Assembly (NCBI RefSeq): GCF_002259705.1
Contig: NZ_MWWT01000005.1
Span: 248,001-312,000 of the forward strand
Source: Alloscardovia macacae
GTDB taxonomy: Bacteria; Actinomycetota; Actinomycetes; Actinomycetales; Bifidobacteriaceae
Direction of reading: 5' to 3'
DNA length: 64,000 bases
The notes beneath the pieces were generated by a model. The model made no database searches. It worked only from the letters and a program-made list of their open reading frames with translations, and was not told where the DNA came from. Both the position numbers and the translations under genes were made by a program. Each line of letters begins with the position of its first letter. Position 1 is the first letter of the stretch. This document shows positions 26,917 through 34,029 of this stretch, one piece after another.

Positions 26917-27143
26917 CGTAAGAAGGCGACAGCTGAGAAGAGAAGCAGAAATTGACATTCCGTATGCTTCGACACGACACGCGCTCCGCACGCCGTCGCG
27001 AAGGTATCGAGAGCATGATCGCGCACGAATAGGGTATCAGCGAGCCCGGGGGAGGCTCTGCACACGGCTGGAGATGTGCAGAAGTCGGAACATGTGCTTC
27101 TCCGCATGTCAGAGAATTCAGAGACTGAGGTAGCATAGAGGCC

Positions 27144-27407
27144 ATGTCTAAAGAAGCAGATGAGCGTATACTAGCGCTCGTAAAACCAGAATATATGAAG
27201 AAGATTCCCGCTTTTATCCGCGGCCACGCCACGGGGAACAGCTGCCGGCTGATAGAAAAGGAGCACCCAGACCTGTATGCGGCCTTTGAGGCTGACGGTA
27301 GTGCTTCGGGTGTCGAGGCGGGACTTCCGTCGGATGTGGTGGAGCAGATGAGAGTGCTGATTAACGGAATCTTCGAGCAGCGCATGAGGAAGCATCATAT
27401 GCTGTAA
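27144..27407 (+). CDS. Small hypothetical protein
   Basis: An 87-residue soluble protein, MSKEADERILALVKPEYM..., with mixed charge and predicted helices; it ends in a basic, methionine/histidine-rich tail RMRKHHML. I do not recognise a family. Support for it being a gene: a -10-like TAGCAT (27131-27136) lies 7 nt before the ATG, the leaderless arrangement seen for other genes in this window, and AGAGG immediately precedes the start. It is isolated between the guaA terminator and a short tandem repeat. Confidence 0.55.
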   Translation: MSKEADERILALVKPEYMKKIPAFIRGHATGNSCRLIEKEHPDLYAAFEADGSASGVEAGLPSDVVEQMRVLINGIFEQRMRKHHML

Positions 27408-27420
27408 GGCAGGCTGTGTG

Positions 27421-27456
27421 CTCGGCTAGGCGCTCGGCTGGGCGCTCAGCTGGGTG
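27421..27456. repeat. Three tandem 12-bp repeats
   Basis: CTCGGCTAGGCG, CTCGGCTGGGCG and CTCAGCTGGGTG follow each other directly (27421-27432, 27433-27444, 27445-27456), with a partial fourth unit after. They lie just downstream of the small hypothetical gene. Confidence 0.7.
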
Positions 27457-27594
27457 CTGTGCACTCGGCCGTGTCGGTCGCACGCGAAGCTGAAACTTTA
27501 CCCCGAAGAGTAACCATTCTTTTCTTCATCATCAAGTGCGTCGTTCACGTATGAGAAGGAGAAGACCTGTCCTACTGGAGACTCTCTCGACGTG

Positions 27595-27626
27595 CCCGTA
27601 TACTGAAGGCCCCGTATACTGAAGGC
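27595..27626 (+). promoter_or_regulatory. Perfectly duplicated -10 element directly at a start codon
   Basis: CCCGTATACTGAAGGC occurs twice in exact tandem (27595-27610 and 27611-27626), and ATG follows immediately at 27627. Each copy contains TATACT, a good -10 hexamer; the second ends 6 nt before the ATG, so transcription from it would be leaderless, while the first would give a short leader containing GAAGG. Confidence 0.6.
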
Positions 27627-28262
27627 ATGAGCATCGACTTCTCGAACTGGCAGTGGACGCGTGAACCACGTTCCTATGAGATAAAAAATAATATGGAGCT
27701 GACCATCACCACAGCCCCGCATACTGACTTGTGGCAGCGGACGTATTATCATTTCCGGAATGACAGTGCGCCTGTCTTCCAGATGAGCACGGCAGAAAAG
27801 TTCTTTTCCTTTACTGTCCGCACGGATTTTGCTGGACAGCCAGGAGAGATAAAGCACCGCTTTGATCAGTGCGGCATCGTTCTCTACCTCGACAGCGAAA
27901 ACTGGCTCAAAGGCTCCATCGAGTATGAGAATGACTCCTTCCAGCATCTCGGCAGTGTCGTAACGAATCGGGGATACTCGGACTGGGCCACGACGGAAGT
28001 GAGTGCCACGACGTCCTCCATGTGGTACCGCCTCAGCCGTCGCGAGGATGATTTCTGCATCGAATGCTCGGATGATGGCCAGAGGTTCGATCAGATGCGC
28101 ATCTGCCATCTTACGGCCGTCCAGCAGAATCCAGACGCTCCCGTGACTTTCGGCGTGTATGCCTGCAGTCCCGAGGAGTCGAGTTTTACTGCCACCTTTA
28201 CGGACTTCGAGCTTGGCCCGTGCCAGTGGGCAGCTCATGACGGCCAGGCTGCGCAGTACTAA
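27627..28262 (+). CDS. DUF1349 (concanavalin-like) protein
   Basis: A 211-residue cytosolic protein with the jelly-roll DUF1349 pattern: TDLWQRTYYHF (about 31-41), DQCGIVLYLDSENWLKGSIEYEND, written in parts as FDQCGIVLYLD and NWLKGSIEY (about 87-107), SDWATTEV and MWYRLSRREDDF, ending with YACSPEESSFTATFTDFELG. Family members such as YesU are carbohydrate-linked and often neighbour glycan utilisation genes, though the biochemical role is unknown. No signal peptide is present. It is alone between the 12-bp repeat and brnQ and appears to be transcribed from a duplicated promoter element abutting the ATG. Confidence 0.82.
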   Translation: MSIDFSNWQWTREPRSYEIKNNMELTITTAPHTDLWQRTYYHFRNDSAPVFQMSTAEKFFSFTVRTDFAGQPGEIKHRFDQCGIVLYLDSENWLKGSIEYENDSFQHLGSVVTNRGYSDWATTEVSATTSSMWYRLSRREDDFCIECSDDGQRFDQMRICHLTAVQQNPDAPVTFGVYACSPEESSFTATFTDFELGPCQWAAHDGQAAQY

Positions 28263-28349
28263 AGAGGCACACGCAGGAGTGCTATACGCAGGAGTGCGAA
28301 AATTGGCCTCGCTATTTGGCCTAAAGCTACAAACGAGAGAAGAGAGAAT

Positions 28350-29753
28350 ATGACACATCCAGAACGCACAGAAGTCTCACGTCTGAGCGCGCGGCAGACG
28401 CTCGTCGTCGCGTCCATGCTGTTCGGGCTGTTCTTCGGCGCGGGAAATCTTATCTTCCCGGTCAGTATGGGGCAGAATGCCGGCGCGCTCAGCTGGCAGG
28501 CGGCGCTCGGATTCTGTATTACGGGCGTGGGTCTGCCACTGCTCGGCATCGTAGCCTTCGCCATCTCGGAAAGTGCGAGCTTGTTCGACATGTGCCTGCG
28601 CGTAGGAAAAGGCTTCGCGTACTTCTTCACGGTGGCGCTGTATCTGACCATCGGGCCGCTGTTTGCCGTGCCGCGTACGGCCACCGTCTCCTTTCAGGTA
28701 GGTGTCGTGCCCCTGCTCAGGCAGGCCGGCATAGCGGACGGTACTGCGCAGACGGTCGCGCTCGCGGTGTTCTCTCTCGCCTTCTTCGCGCTCGTTCTGT
28801 TCTTTAGCTTGAGGCCGAGTCGCATTCTCGACTGGGTGGGACGTATCCTTAACCCGCTCTTCCTCAGCGTTCTCGCCATTCTCCTGATCACGGCGCTCGT
28901 GCGACCTATGGGCTCGCTCGCTGCCGTGGCTCCGCAGACTCCTGCTTACGCGAGCGGTACGCAGTCCTTCTTTACAGGCTTCCTCGAAGGATATAATACG
29001 ATGGACGCGCTCGCGTCGCTGGCCTTCGGCGTTATCCTCGTGGACGCCATCCGCGGACTTGGCGTGAAAAAGGCCGAGCATACCGCGAGTTCTGCCATGC
29101 GTTCGGGATTTTTCGCTTCAGCTGCCATGGTTATCATTTACGTTCTGCTCACCGTCGTGGGCGCGCAGTCTGCGGCGCTGCTCGGCGTGAGTGCGGATGG
29201 CGGTACGGCGCTTTTCGCCATCGCCGAGCACTATTATGGAACGGCTGGCGGCGTGCTGCTGGGCGTGATTATTACGGTGGCGTGCTTGAAGACATCTGTG
29301 GGGCTTATTACCTCGCTGGGCAGTACGTTTAGTGAGCTTTTCCCTCGGATGGGGCGTGGCGAGAATGCGCGGCCGCTGAGCTACCGTTTTTACGCGCTCA
29401 CGTTTACGGCGGTCTCGTTCGTCATCGCGAACGCGGGCTTGGATGCCATTATCGCGTTCTCCATTCCGGTGCTCCTGTTCCTCTATCCGCTGACCATCGT
29501 TCTCATGGTGCTGTGCGCGGCCGGCCGTACGTTCGCGTATCGTCCTAGCGTTTTCGCGTGGGGGATGGGCTTTACCGTTCTGGCTGCTGGGGTTCAGCTT
29601 CTGTCTTCTGTCCTGAGTCCAATTCCTCCTCTAGCCTTCCCGTTCACCATCGTCGCTACCCATCTTCCCCTCGCGGATCTCGGCATGGGGTGGGTCGCTC
29701 CTGCGATCGTGGGTATAGTGATAGGAGTATGTGTGAGAAAGGACCGCGTATGA
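28350..29753 (+). CDS. brnQ: Branched-chain amino acid:cation symporter
   Basis: A 467-residue LIVCS-family transporter with about 12 membrane helices. The family N-terminus LFGLFFGAGNLIFPVSMGQNAG (shown here in parts: LFGLFFGAGNLIFPV, then MGQNAG; about 24-45) and LYLTIGPLFAVPRTATVSF (about 95-113) are diagnostic, as is FLEGYNTMDALASLAFG near residue 210. It imports leucine, isoleucine and valine with Na+ or H+. ATG 28350 is preceded by GAGAAGAGAGA. The stop overlaps the ATG of the acetyltransferase gene, so the pair is one operon. A GCGAAAATTGGCC motif lies about 45 nt upstream. Confidence 0.94.
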   Translation: MTHPERTEVSRLSARQTLVVASMLFGLFFGAGNLIFPVSMGQNAGALSWQAALGFCITGVGLPLLGIVAFAISESASLFDMCLRVGKGFAYFFTVALYLTIGPLFAVPRTATVSFQVGVVPLLRQAGIADGTAQTVALAVFSLAFFALVLFFSLRPSRILDWVGRILNPLFLSVLAILLITALVRPMGSLAAVAPQTPAYASGTQSFFTGFLEGYNTMDALASLAFGVILVDAIRGLGVKKAEHTASSAMRSGFFASAAMVIIYVLLTVVGAQSAALLGVSADGGTALFAIAEHYYGTAGGVLLGVIITVACLKTSVGLITSLGSTFSELFPRMGRGENARPLSYRFYALTFTAVSFVIANAGLDAIIAFSIPVLLFLYPLTIVLMVLCAAGRTFAYRPSVFAWGMGFTVLAAGVQLLSSVLSPIPPLAFPFTIVATHLPLADLGMGWVAPAIVGIVIGVCVRKDRV

Positions 29754-30376
29754 ACCGGCATGATCAGAACCAGAAAGAGCGTATGCTCGCAGCGCTGCCG
29801 TATGTGGCAGACATGGATGGGCTGGATGAAGAACGTCTGGAATGTAAGAAAAAGCTGTATGAGTTTAATCATCTTCATCCTGACCACATGGACCGCATTC
29901 CAGAGCTGCTGGATGCTATCCTCGGTGAGGGTGGGAAGACTGCGTGGATAGAAGCCCCGTTCCACTGTGACTACGGTACGAATATTAAGGTAGGGAAGGG
30001 GTTCTTCGCGAACTATAACCTCACCATTCTCGACCCTGGCGAGGTGGTCATAGGCGATAATGTGCTGTGTGCTCCGAATGTGTCCATCTATACCGCCGGG
30101 CACCCACTACACCCGGACAGCCGTAACTCTGGCTATGAGTATGGCATTCCAGTAACCATAGGGAATAACGTGTGGATAGGTGGAAGCGTGAGCATCATGC
30201 CCGGCGTGACCATAGGAGATAACGTGGTCATCGGCGGTGGATCTGTGGTGACGAAGGATATTCCGGCGTGGAGCGTGGCCGTGGGTAATCCGGCTCGCGT
30301 GATTCGGAAGATTACGGAGGAAGACCGGGATTATTACTTTAAAGACCGGAAGTTTGACGTGGAGGATTATAAGTAA
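29750..30376 (+). CDS. Maltose/galactoside O-acetyltransferase family protein
   Basis: A 208-residue acetyl-CoA-dependent acetyltransferase with a left-handed beta-helix made of hexapeptide repeats. An N-terminal Mac domain (about 12-62) precedes the repeats. The catalytic His lies in YTAGHPLHPDSRN (about 113-125), and the C-terminal repeats read VWIGGSVSIMPGVTIGDN, then VVIGGGSVVTKDIPAWSVA and VGNPARVIRKI. This is the Maa/LacA/NodL group; the sugar acceptor is not predictable. ATG 29750 overlaps the brnQ stop (ATGA), with GAAAGGA upstream. A perfect palindromic terminator follows at once. Confidence 0.92.
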   Translation: MNRHDQNQKERMLAALPYVADMDGLDEERLECKKKLYEFNHLHPDHMDRIPELLDAILGEGGKTAWIEAPFHCDYGTNIKVGKGFFANYNLTILDPGEVVIGDNVLCAPNVSIYTAGHPLHPDSRNSGYEYGIPVTIGNNVWIGGSVSIMPGVTIGDNVVIGGGSVVTKDIPAWSVAVGNPARVIRKITEEDRDYYFKDRKFDVEDYK

Positions 30377-30379
30377 AAG

Positions 30380-30407
30380 ACAAGGGGCTGCATATGCAGC
30401 CCCTTGT
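30380..30407 (+). terminator. Perfect palindromic terminator after the acetyltransferase
   Basis: ACAAGGGGCTGCAT (30380-30393) is followed directly by its inverse ATGCAGCCCCTTGT (30394-30407). The palindrome should work on either strand. Between it and the MarR operator (30408-30633) I see no credible gene; a short minus-strand frame here runs through the terminator. Confidence 0.65.
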
Positions 30408-30633
30408 GCGTCTACTAGATCCCCGGCATCCGCGACGAAGAGGATGTGCCTGCGCCGTAGAAGTCCACGGCGAGTCGAGGGCCTTAAGCTCGGCATTCCC
30501 CGTACGACACAGTTCAGCCTCGCAAGCAGTCAGGTCGCTCATAGATAGATTTTTGAATAAAGGGATACTTCTGAAGGATACGTGGATCTATCTCGGGCAT
30601 TCTCCCCAGAGCACTCGTCTACGCACGGGAATA

Positions 30634-30651
30634 TAGTTCTAATTAGAACTA
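30634..30651 (+). promoter_or_regulatory. Operator upstream of the MarR/osmoprotectant operon
   Basis: TAGTTCTAATTAGAACTA is a perfect 18-bp palindrome, 20 nt upstream of the MarR start. Size and AT-rich symmetrical layout fit a MarR-family site, most simply autoregulation of the operon that begins with this regulator. Confidence 0.6.
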
Positions 30652-30671
30652 ACTGAGAAGGTGAGGGAAAA

Positions 30672-31130
30672 TTGGCCCAGAAAGACTACGCACACGCGGG
30701 TAGCCTGCTCGCTAAAGCGCGGGCGCTGAACGGACAGCTCTTCGCGCGGCTGTTCGCGCGGCAGGACGGTGTGCGCATCACGAGCGAACAGAGCAAAGTC
30801 ATCTGGCAGCTCGCCAGACATGACGAAATGACGACCACCGATCTATCGCTTGCCACAGGAAACGCGAAAAACACGCTCTCCGTCATGCTGAAAAAGCTCG
30901 AAGTGGCCGGATTTATCGAGCAGCGCACCTGCCCGAACGACGGGAGAAAAAAGTACTACATTCTCACGGATGCGGGTCGCGAGCAAAGCCGTCTCTCGGA
31001 CACAGCCAGCGAGCAGCTCGGCGAGATTTTCTATCGCGGCATGAGCGCGGACGAGCAGAAAACGTTCGAAAACATGCTCGAACGGATAGTGCAGAACTTA
31101 ACAGATCACCTGAACGAGGGAGAGAAATGA
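30672..31130 (+). CDS. MarR-family transcriptional regulator
   Basis: A 152-residue winged-helix dimer. The recognition helix region TDLSLATGNAKNTLSVMLKKLEVAG (about 57-81; key residues T57, N65, K77), wing EQRTCPNDGRKKYYILTDAG (about 84-103) and flanking dimerisation helices fit MarR. TTG 30672 is the start, with GAGGG upstream within the recurrent motif GGGAAAATTGGCCC. The stop overlaps the ATPase ATG (ATGA), tying it to the compatible-solute ABC transporter, as seen for MarR/GbsR-like osmoregulators elsewhere. An 18-bp palindrome just upstream is the likely target. Confidence 0.88.
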   Translation: MAQKDYAHAGSLLAKARALNGQLFARLFARQDGVRITSEQSKVIWQLARHDEMTTTDLSLATGNAKNTLSVMLKKLEVAGFIEQRTCPNDGRKKYYILTDAGREQSRLSDTASEQLGEIFYRGMSADEQKTFENMLERIVQNLTDHLNEGEK

Positions 31131-31846
31131 TAGAATTCCAGAACGTCGGGAAAAGCTACGACGGAAAGAATGTCCTCAGTGGTGCGAATTTTACTATCGA
31201 GGACGGCGAGTTTTTCGTGCTCGTGGGACCGTCCGGTTCGGGAAAGACCACCATGCTGCGCATGATTAACGGTCTCGAAGCGCCGACGGACGGGGACGTG
31301 CGCATAAACGGACGGCGCGTGGCGGATACGGATCTGCGCGAGCTGCGATTGAACACAGGATACGTGCTGCAGACGGGCAGTCTGTTCCCGAATCTGACGG
31401 TACTACAGAACATCGCTCTCATCGCGAAGATGAAAAAGTGGGACGAGTCGCGCATCGAGGAGCAGGCGCGTGAGCTCTTAGACCGCGTGGGACTGCCATA
31501 TGATCAGTATGCCCAGCGTATGCCGGCAGATCTGTCTGGCGGTGAGGCGCAGCGCGTGGGCATTCTGCGTGCGCTCATCACGCGTCCAGATGTCATCCTC
31601 ATGGATGAGCCGTTCTCTGCACTCGACCCGCTGAGCCGCACGCAGCTCCAGGATCTCGTGAAGATGCTGCATGAGGATTTTCACGTGACGGTGGTCTTCG
31701 TCACACATGACATGAGTGAGGCGCTGAAGCTCGCCGACCGCGTGTGCGTGGTGCATAATGGCGTCATCGAGCAGATAGGAACGCCGGATGAGGTGAAGAA
31801 TCACGCGGCGACGGGCTTCGTGAGCGAGCTTTTCGAGGGGGAGTAA
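31127..31846 (+). CDS. ATP-binding subunit of glycine betaine/choline-type ABC transporter
   Basis: A 239-residue ABC ATPase: Walker A GPSGSGKTT (about 33-41), Q-loop LQTGSLFPNLTV, signature LSGGEAQRV (about 138-146), Walker B VILMDEPFSALDP (about 157-169) and H-loop FVTHD. It belongs to the OpuA/ProV-type family but lacks the C-terminal CBS domains that sense ionic strength in many homologues. It energises the fused permease-binding protein encoded 3 nt downstream. Start is coupled to the MarR stop. Substrate class (quaternary amine osmoprotectant) is inferred from the partner protein. Confidence 0.9.
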   Translation: MIEFQNVGKSYDGKNVLSGANFTIEDGEFFVLVGPSGSGKTTMLRMINGLEAPTDGDVRINGRRVADTDLRELRLNTGYVLQTGSLFPNLTVLQNIALIAKMKKWDESRIEEQARELLDRVGLPYDQYAQRMPADLSGGEAQRVGILRALITRPDVILMDEPFSALDPLSRTQLQDLVKMLHEDFHVTVVFVTHDMSEALKLADRVCVVHNGVIEQIGTPDEVKNHAATGFVSELFEGE

Positions 31847-31849
31847 AGA

Positions 31850-33385
31850 ATGCAGGATATCATCACTACTTTTATGGACAGGCGTGGCGACTGGCTCGTG
31901 GCGCTCGGCCAGCACGTGCAGATCTCGCTGCTGGCGCTCATGCTGTCCATCATTATCGCTCTGCCTCTGGCTCTGCTCATTCAGCGCTGGTCGCGCGTTT
32001 CGGATGCGTTCGTGCAGGTAGCGGCCATCTTCCAGACTATTCCGTCCATGGCTTTGCTGGGGCTGTTTATTCCGTTTATGGGTATCGGCACAGTTCCGGC
32101 GGTGACGGCTCTGGTTATTTATGCCATTTTTCCAATTCTTCAGAATACACTCACTGGTCTTCGTCAGATCGATCCGCAGCTCGAAGAGGCGGGAGAGGCA
32201 TTCGGTATGACGGAATGGGAAAAGCTGCGCACCTACCGCGTGGCGCTGGCTATGCCGGTGATTATGGCGGGTGTGCGCCTGTCTGCAGTGATGATCATCG
32301 GTACAGCCACACTCGCAGCGCTCATCGGTGCGGGTGGTCTCGGTTCCTTCATTCTGCTGGGCATAGACCGGAATGATACGGCGCTCATCCTCATCGGTGC
32401 ACTGTCCTCTGCTGTACTGGCCGTGCTCGCGCATTACGGCATCGCGTGGATGAGCCGGCTTTCCGCGCGGCGTGTGGCTGCTACCTTCGTGGCTCTCGCT
32501 GTGGCGCTCGGAGCATCCTATGCTGTTCCTGCTGCGGCGCGCATGATGCCGTCGTCTGGTGCCGGCGCGAGCGGGCATCTCGTGGTGGCGGGAAAGCTCG
32601 GCTCGGAGCCGGAGATTCTCATGAACATGTATAAGCAGCTCATCGAGAAGAATAGCTCCATCACTGTAGAAGTAAAGCCGAACTTCGGAAAAACCACCTT
32701 CGTGTATAACGCACTGAAGGCAGGAAAGATAGACATTTATCCAGAATTTACAGGAACGGTCACCTCGTCGCTGCTGAAAAAGGTGCCGAATGCGGGCACG
32801 GACTCGGAAGCTGTGTATAAGGCTGCGCGTGACGGCATCCTCGCTCAGGATAATCTCGCCCTGCTTAAGCCTATGCAGTATCAGAACACGTATGCTCTCG
32901 CAGTAAAGACTGACTATGCCCAGGCGAATGGCCTCACGAGCATCTCCGACCTCGCGAAGGTCCAGGATTCGGCGCGTGCTGGATTCTCGCTGGAGTTTAA
33001 CGACCGCGAGGACGGTGGAAAGGGACTGGCGAGCGTGTACGGCCTGAATCTGAACGTGGCCACCATGGAGCCAGCCTTGCGCTACCAGGCCATAGAGAAT
33101 GGGGACGTCCAGGTGGTGGATGCGTACTCCACAGACAGCCAGATAGCACAGTATAACCTCACTATCCTCAAGGATGATAAACATCTCTTCCCACCGTACC
33201 AGGGCGCTCCTCTTATGCGCGAAGAGACTCTGAAGAAGTATCCTCAGCTCGAAGGCATCCTCGATAAGCTCGCCGGGAAGATCACCGAAGAACAAATGAG
33301 CCATATGAACTACGAGGTGAATGTTCAGGGGAAGAAACCAGCAGATGTGGCGAAGACCTTCCTGACGGAACAGGGGATTTTGTAA
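31850..33385 (+). CDS. Fused permease and substrate-binding protein of osmoprotectant ABC transporter
   Basis: 511 residues joining two parts usually encoded apart. Residues about 1-215 form the permease with five to six helices and the coupling-loop pattern [27 protein letters not shown] (key EAFGMT, about 104-109); a further helix (about 216-236) leads to the external OpuAC-type binding domain (about 245-511: [20 protein letters not shown], and [13 protein letters not shown], then [19 protein letters not shown]). This is the BusAB/OpuCB-CC fusion type that takes up glycine betaine, carnitine or choline. GGGGAG precedes ATG 31850. No separate binding-protein gene is present nearby. Confidence 0.92.
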   Translation: MQDIITTFMDRRGDWLVALGQHVQISLLALMLSIIIALPLALLIQRWSRVSDAFVQVAAIFQTIPSMALLGLFIPFMGIGTVPAVTALVIYAIFPILQNTLTGLRQIDPQLEEAGEAFGMTEWEKLRTYRVALAMPVIMAGVRLSAVMIIGTATLAALIGAGGLGSFILLGIDRNDTALILIGALSSAVLAVLAHYGIAWMSRLSARRVAATFVALAVALGASYAVPAAARMMPSSGAGASGHLVVAGKLGSEPEILMNMYKQLIEKNSSITVEVKPNFGKTTFVYNALKAGKIDIYPEFTGTVTSSLLKKVPNAGTDSEAVYKAARDGILAQDNLALLKPMQYQNTYALAVKTDYAQANGLTSISDLAKVQDSARAGFSLEFNDREDGGKGLASVYGLNLNVATMEPALRYQAIENGDVQVVDAYSTDSQIAQYNLTILKDDKHLFPPYQGAPLMREETLKKYPQLEGILDKLAGKITEEQMSHMNYEVNVQGKKPADVAKTFLTEQGIL

Positions 33386-33388
33386 ACT
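33383..33388 (+). promoter_or_regulatory. -10 box of the lipoprotein gene, leaderless arrangement
   Basis: TAAACT ends 7 nt before ATG 33396 and overlaps the end of the transporter gene (stop at 33383-33385). No Shine-Dalgarno sequence is present in the short gap. Confidence 0.45.
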
Positions 33389-33395
33389 AGTATCC

Positions 33396-34025
33396 ATGAG
33401 GTGGATGGATACACGACTGATGACGAGCGCACTGCTAGTGGGCACCCTTCTCGTGGGGCTTTCTGGCTGTGCGCTCGCGTCGCATACGGCAGTGGGGCAT
33501 AGCTATACCCCTCAGACGGCAGGCCAGTACGTACCGCGTGATGATGATGGAGACCCTCAGGATATCCGCGTGGATATGATAGCTCCCCTGACCAGTGAGA
33601 CGGAGGCTGTGCGCGCTGCGCGCCGCGCGGCAGAGCTCATCCAGAATGGTGTGGGGAATGCCTCCGTGGGCTTAAGCGTTCAGTACTGGACGTCCGCCAC
33701 GCGCGCTGAGCAGCTCGCACATGCTCGAAGCGCACTGGATACTTTCTCGCGCGTGCTCCTGCTCCCATGCTCAGCACTGGCGGATGGTGGCGCAGACAGC
33801 TGGATGTCCATCCTGAAAAATGCGCGCAGTCGCGTCATTCCCGTCATCATTTACTGCGAGAATGCGAGCGCTGAAAGAAGCGGGGGAATTGACAGCCTGT
33901 ATGAAGCCGCATACTGGAACCTGAACGCAGACGGCAGGACGAGCGCGTACGAGGCCATCATGAGCGTGGTGGAAGACCGGCCGCACGCGGACGTCATCTC
34001 CACGCGGATAGAAGAAGAGGAGTAA
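33396..34025 (+). CDS. Putative lipoprotein, unknown function
   Basis: 209 residues with a lipoprotein signal peptide: positively charged start MRWMDTRL, hydrophobic core SALLVGTLLVGLSG and lipobox LSGC with Cys25. The mature part has an alpha/beta pattern (DIRVDMIAPLTSETEAVR, RVLLLPCSALADGG, RVIPVIIYCENA) that resembles a piece of a periplasmic-binding-protein fold, but it is too short for a complete one. It lies between the osmoprotectant transporter (10 nt upstream) and a P-type ATPase (4 nt downstream, GAGGAG as its ribosome-binding site). Its promoter is inside the end of the transporter gene. I do not recognise the family. Confidence 0.6.
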   Translation: MRWMDTRLMTSALLVGTLLVGLSGCALASHTAVGHSYTPQTAGQYVPRDDDGDPQDIRVDMIAPLTSETEAVRAARRAAELIQNGVGNASVGLSVQYWTSATRAEQLAHARSALDTFSRVLLLPCSALADGGADSWMSILKNARSRVIPVIIYCENASAERSGGIDSLYEAAYWNLNADGRTSAYEAIMSVVEDRPHADVISTRIEEEE

Positions 34026-34029
34026 TACT

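Noticed and set aside
26574-27385. Minus-strand frames downstream of guaA
   Set aside because: They overlap the 3' end of guaA and its terminator, lack ribosome-binding sites and show shadow-type amino acid composition (Ser, Arg, Cys rich).
30339-30542. Short minus-strand frame between the acetyltransferase and MarR genes
   Set aside because: It runs straight through the perfect palindromic terminator, has no Shine-Dalgarno sequence and encodes an Arg/Cys-rich sequence with no recognisable pattern.
31850-33385. Frameshift or assembly fusion of permease and binding protein
   Set aside because: Permease-binding-protein fusions of this type are an established transporter class (BusAB/OpuCB-CC), and no separate signal peptide or start site lies at the junction.
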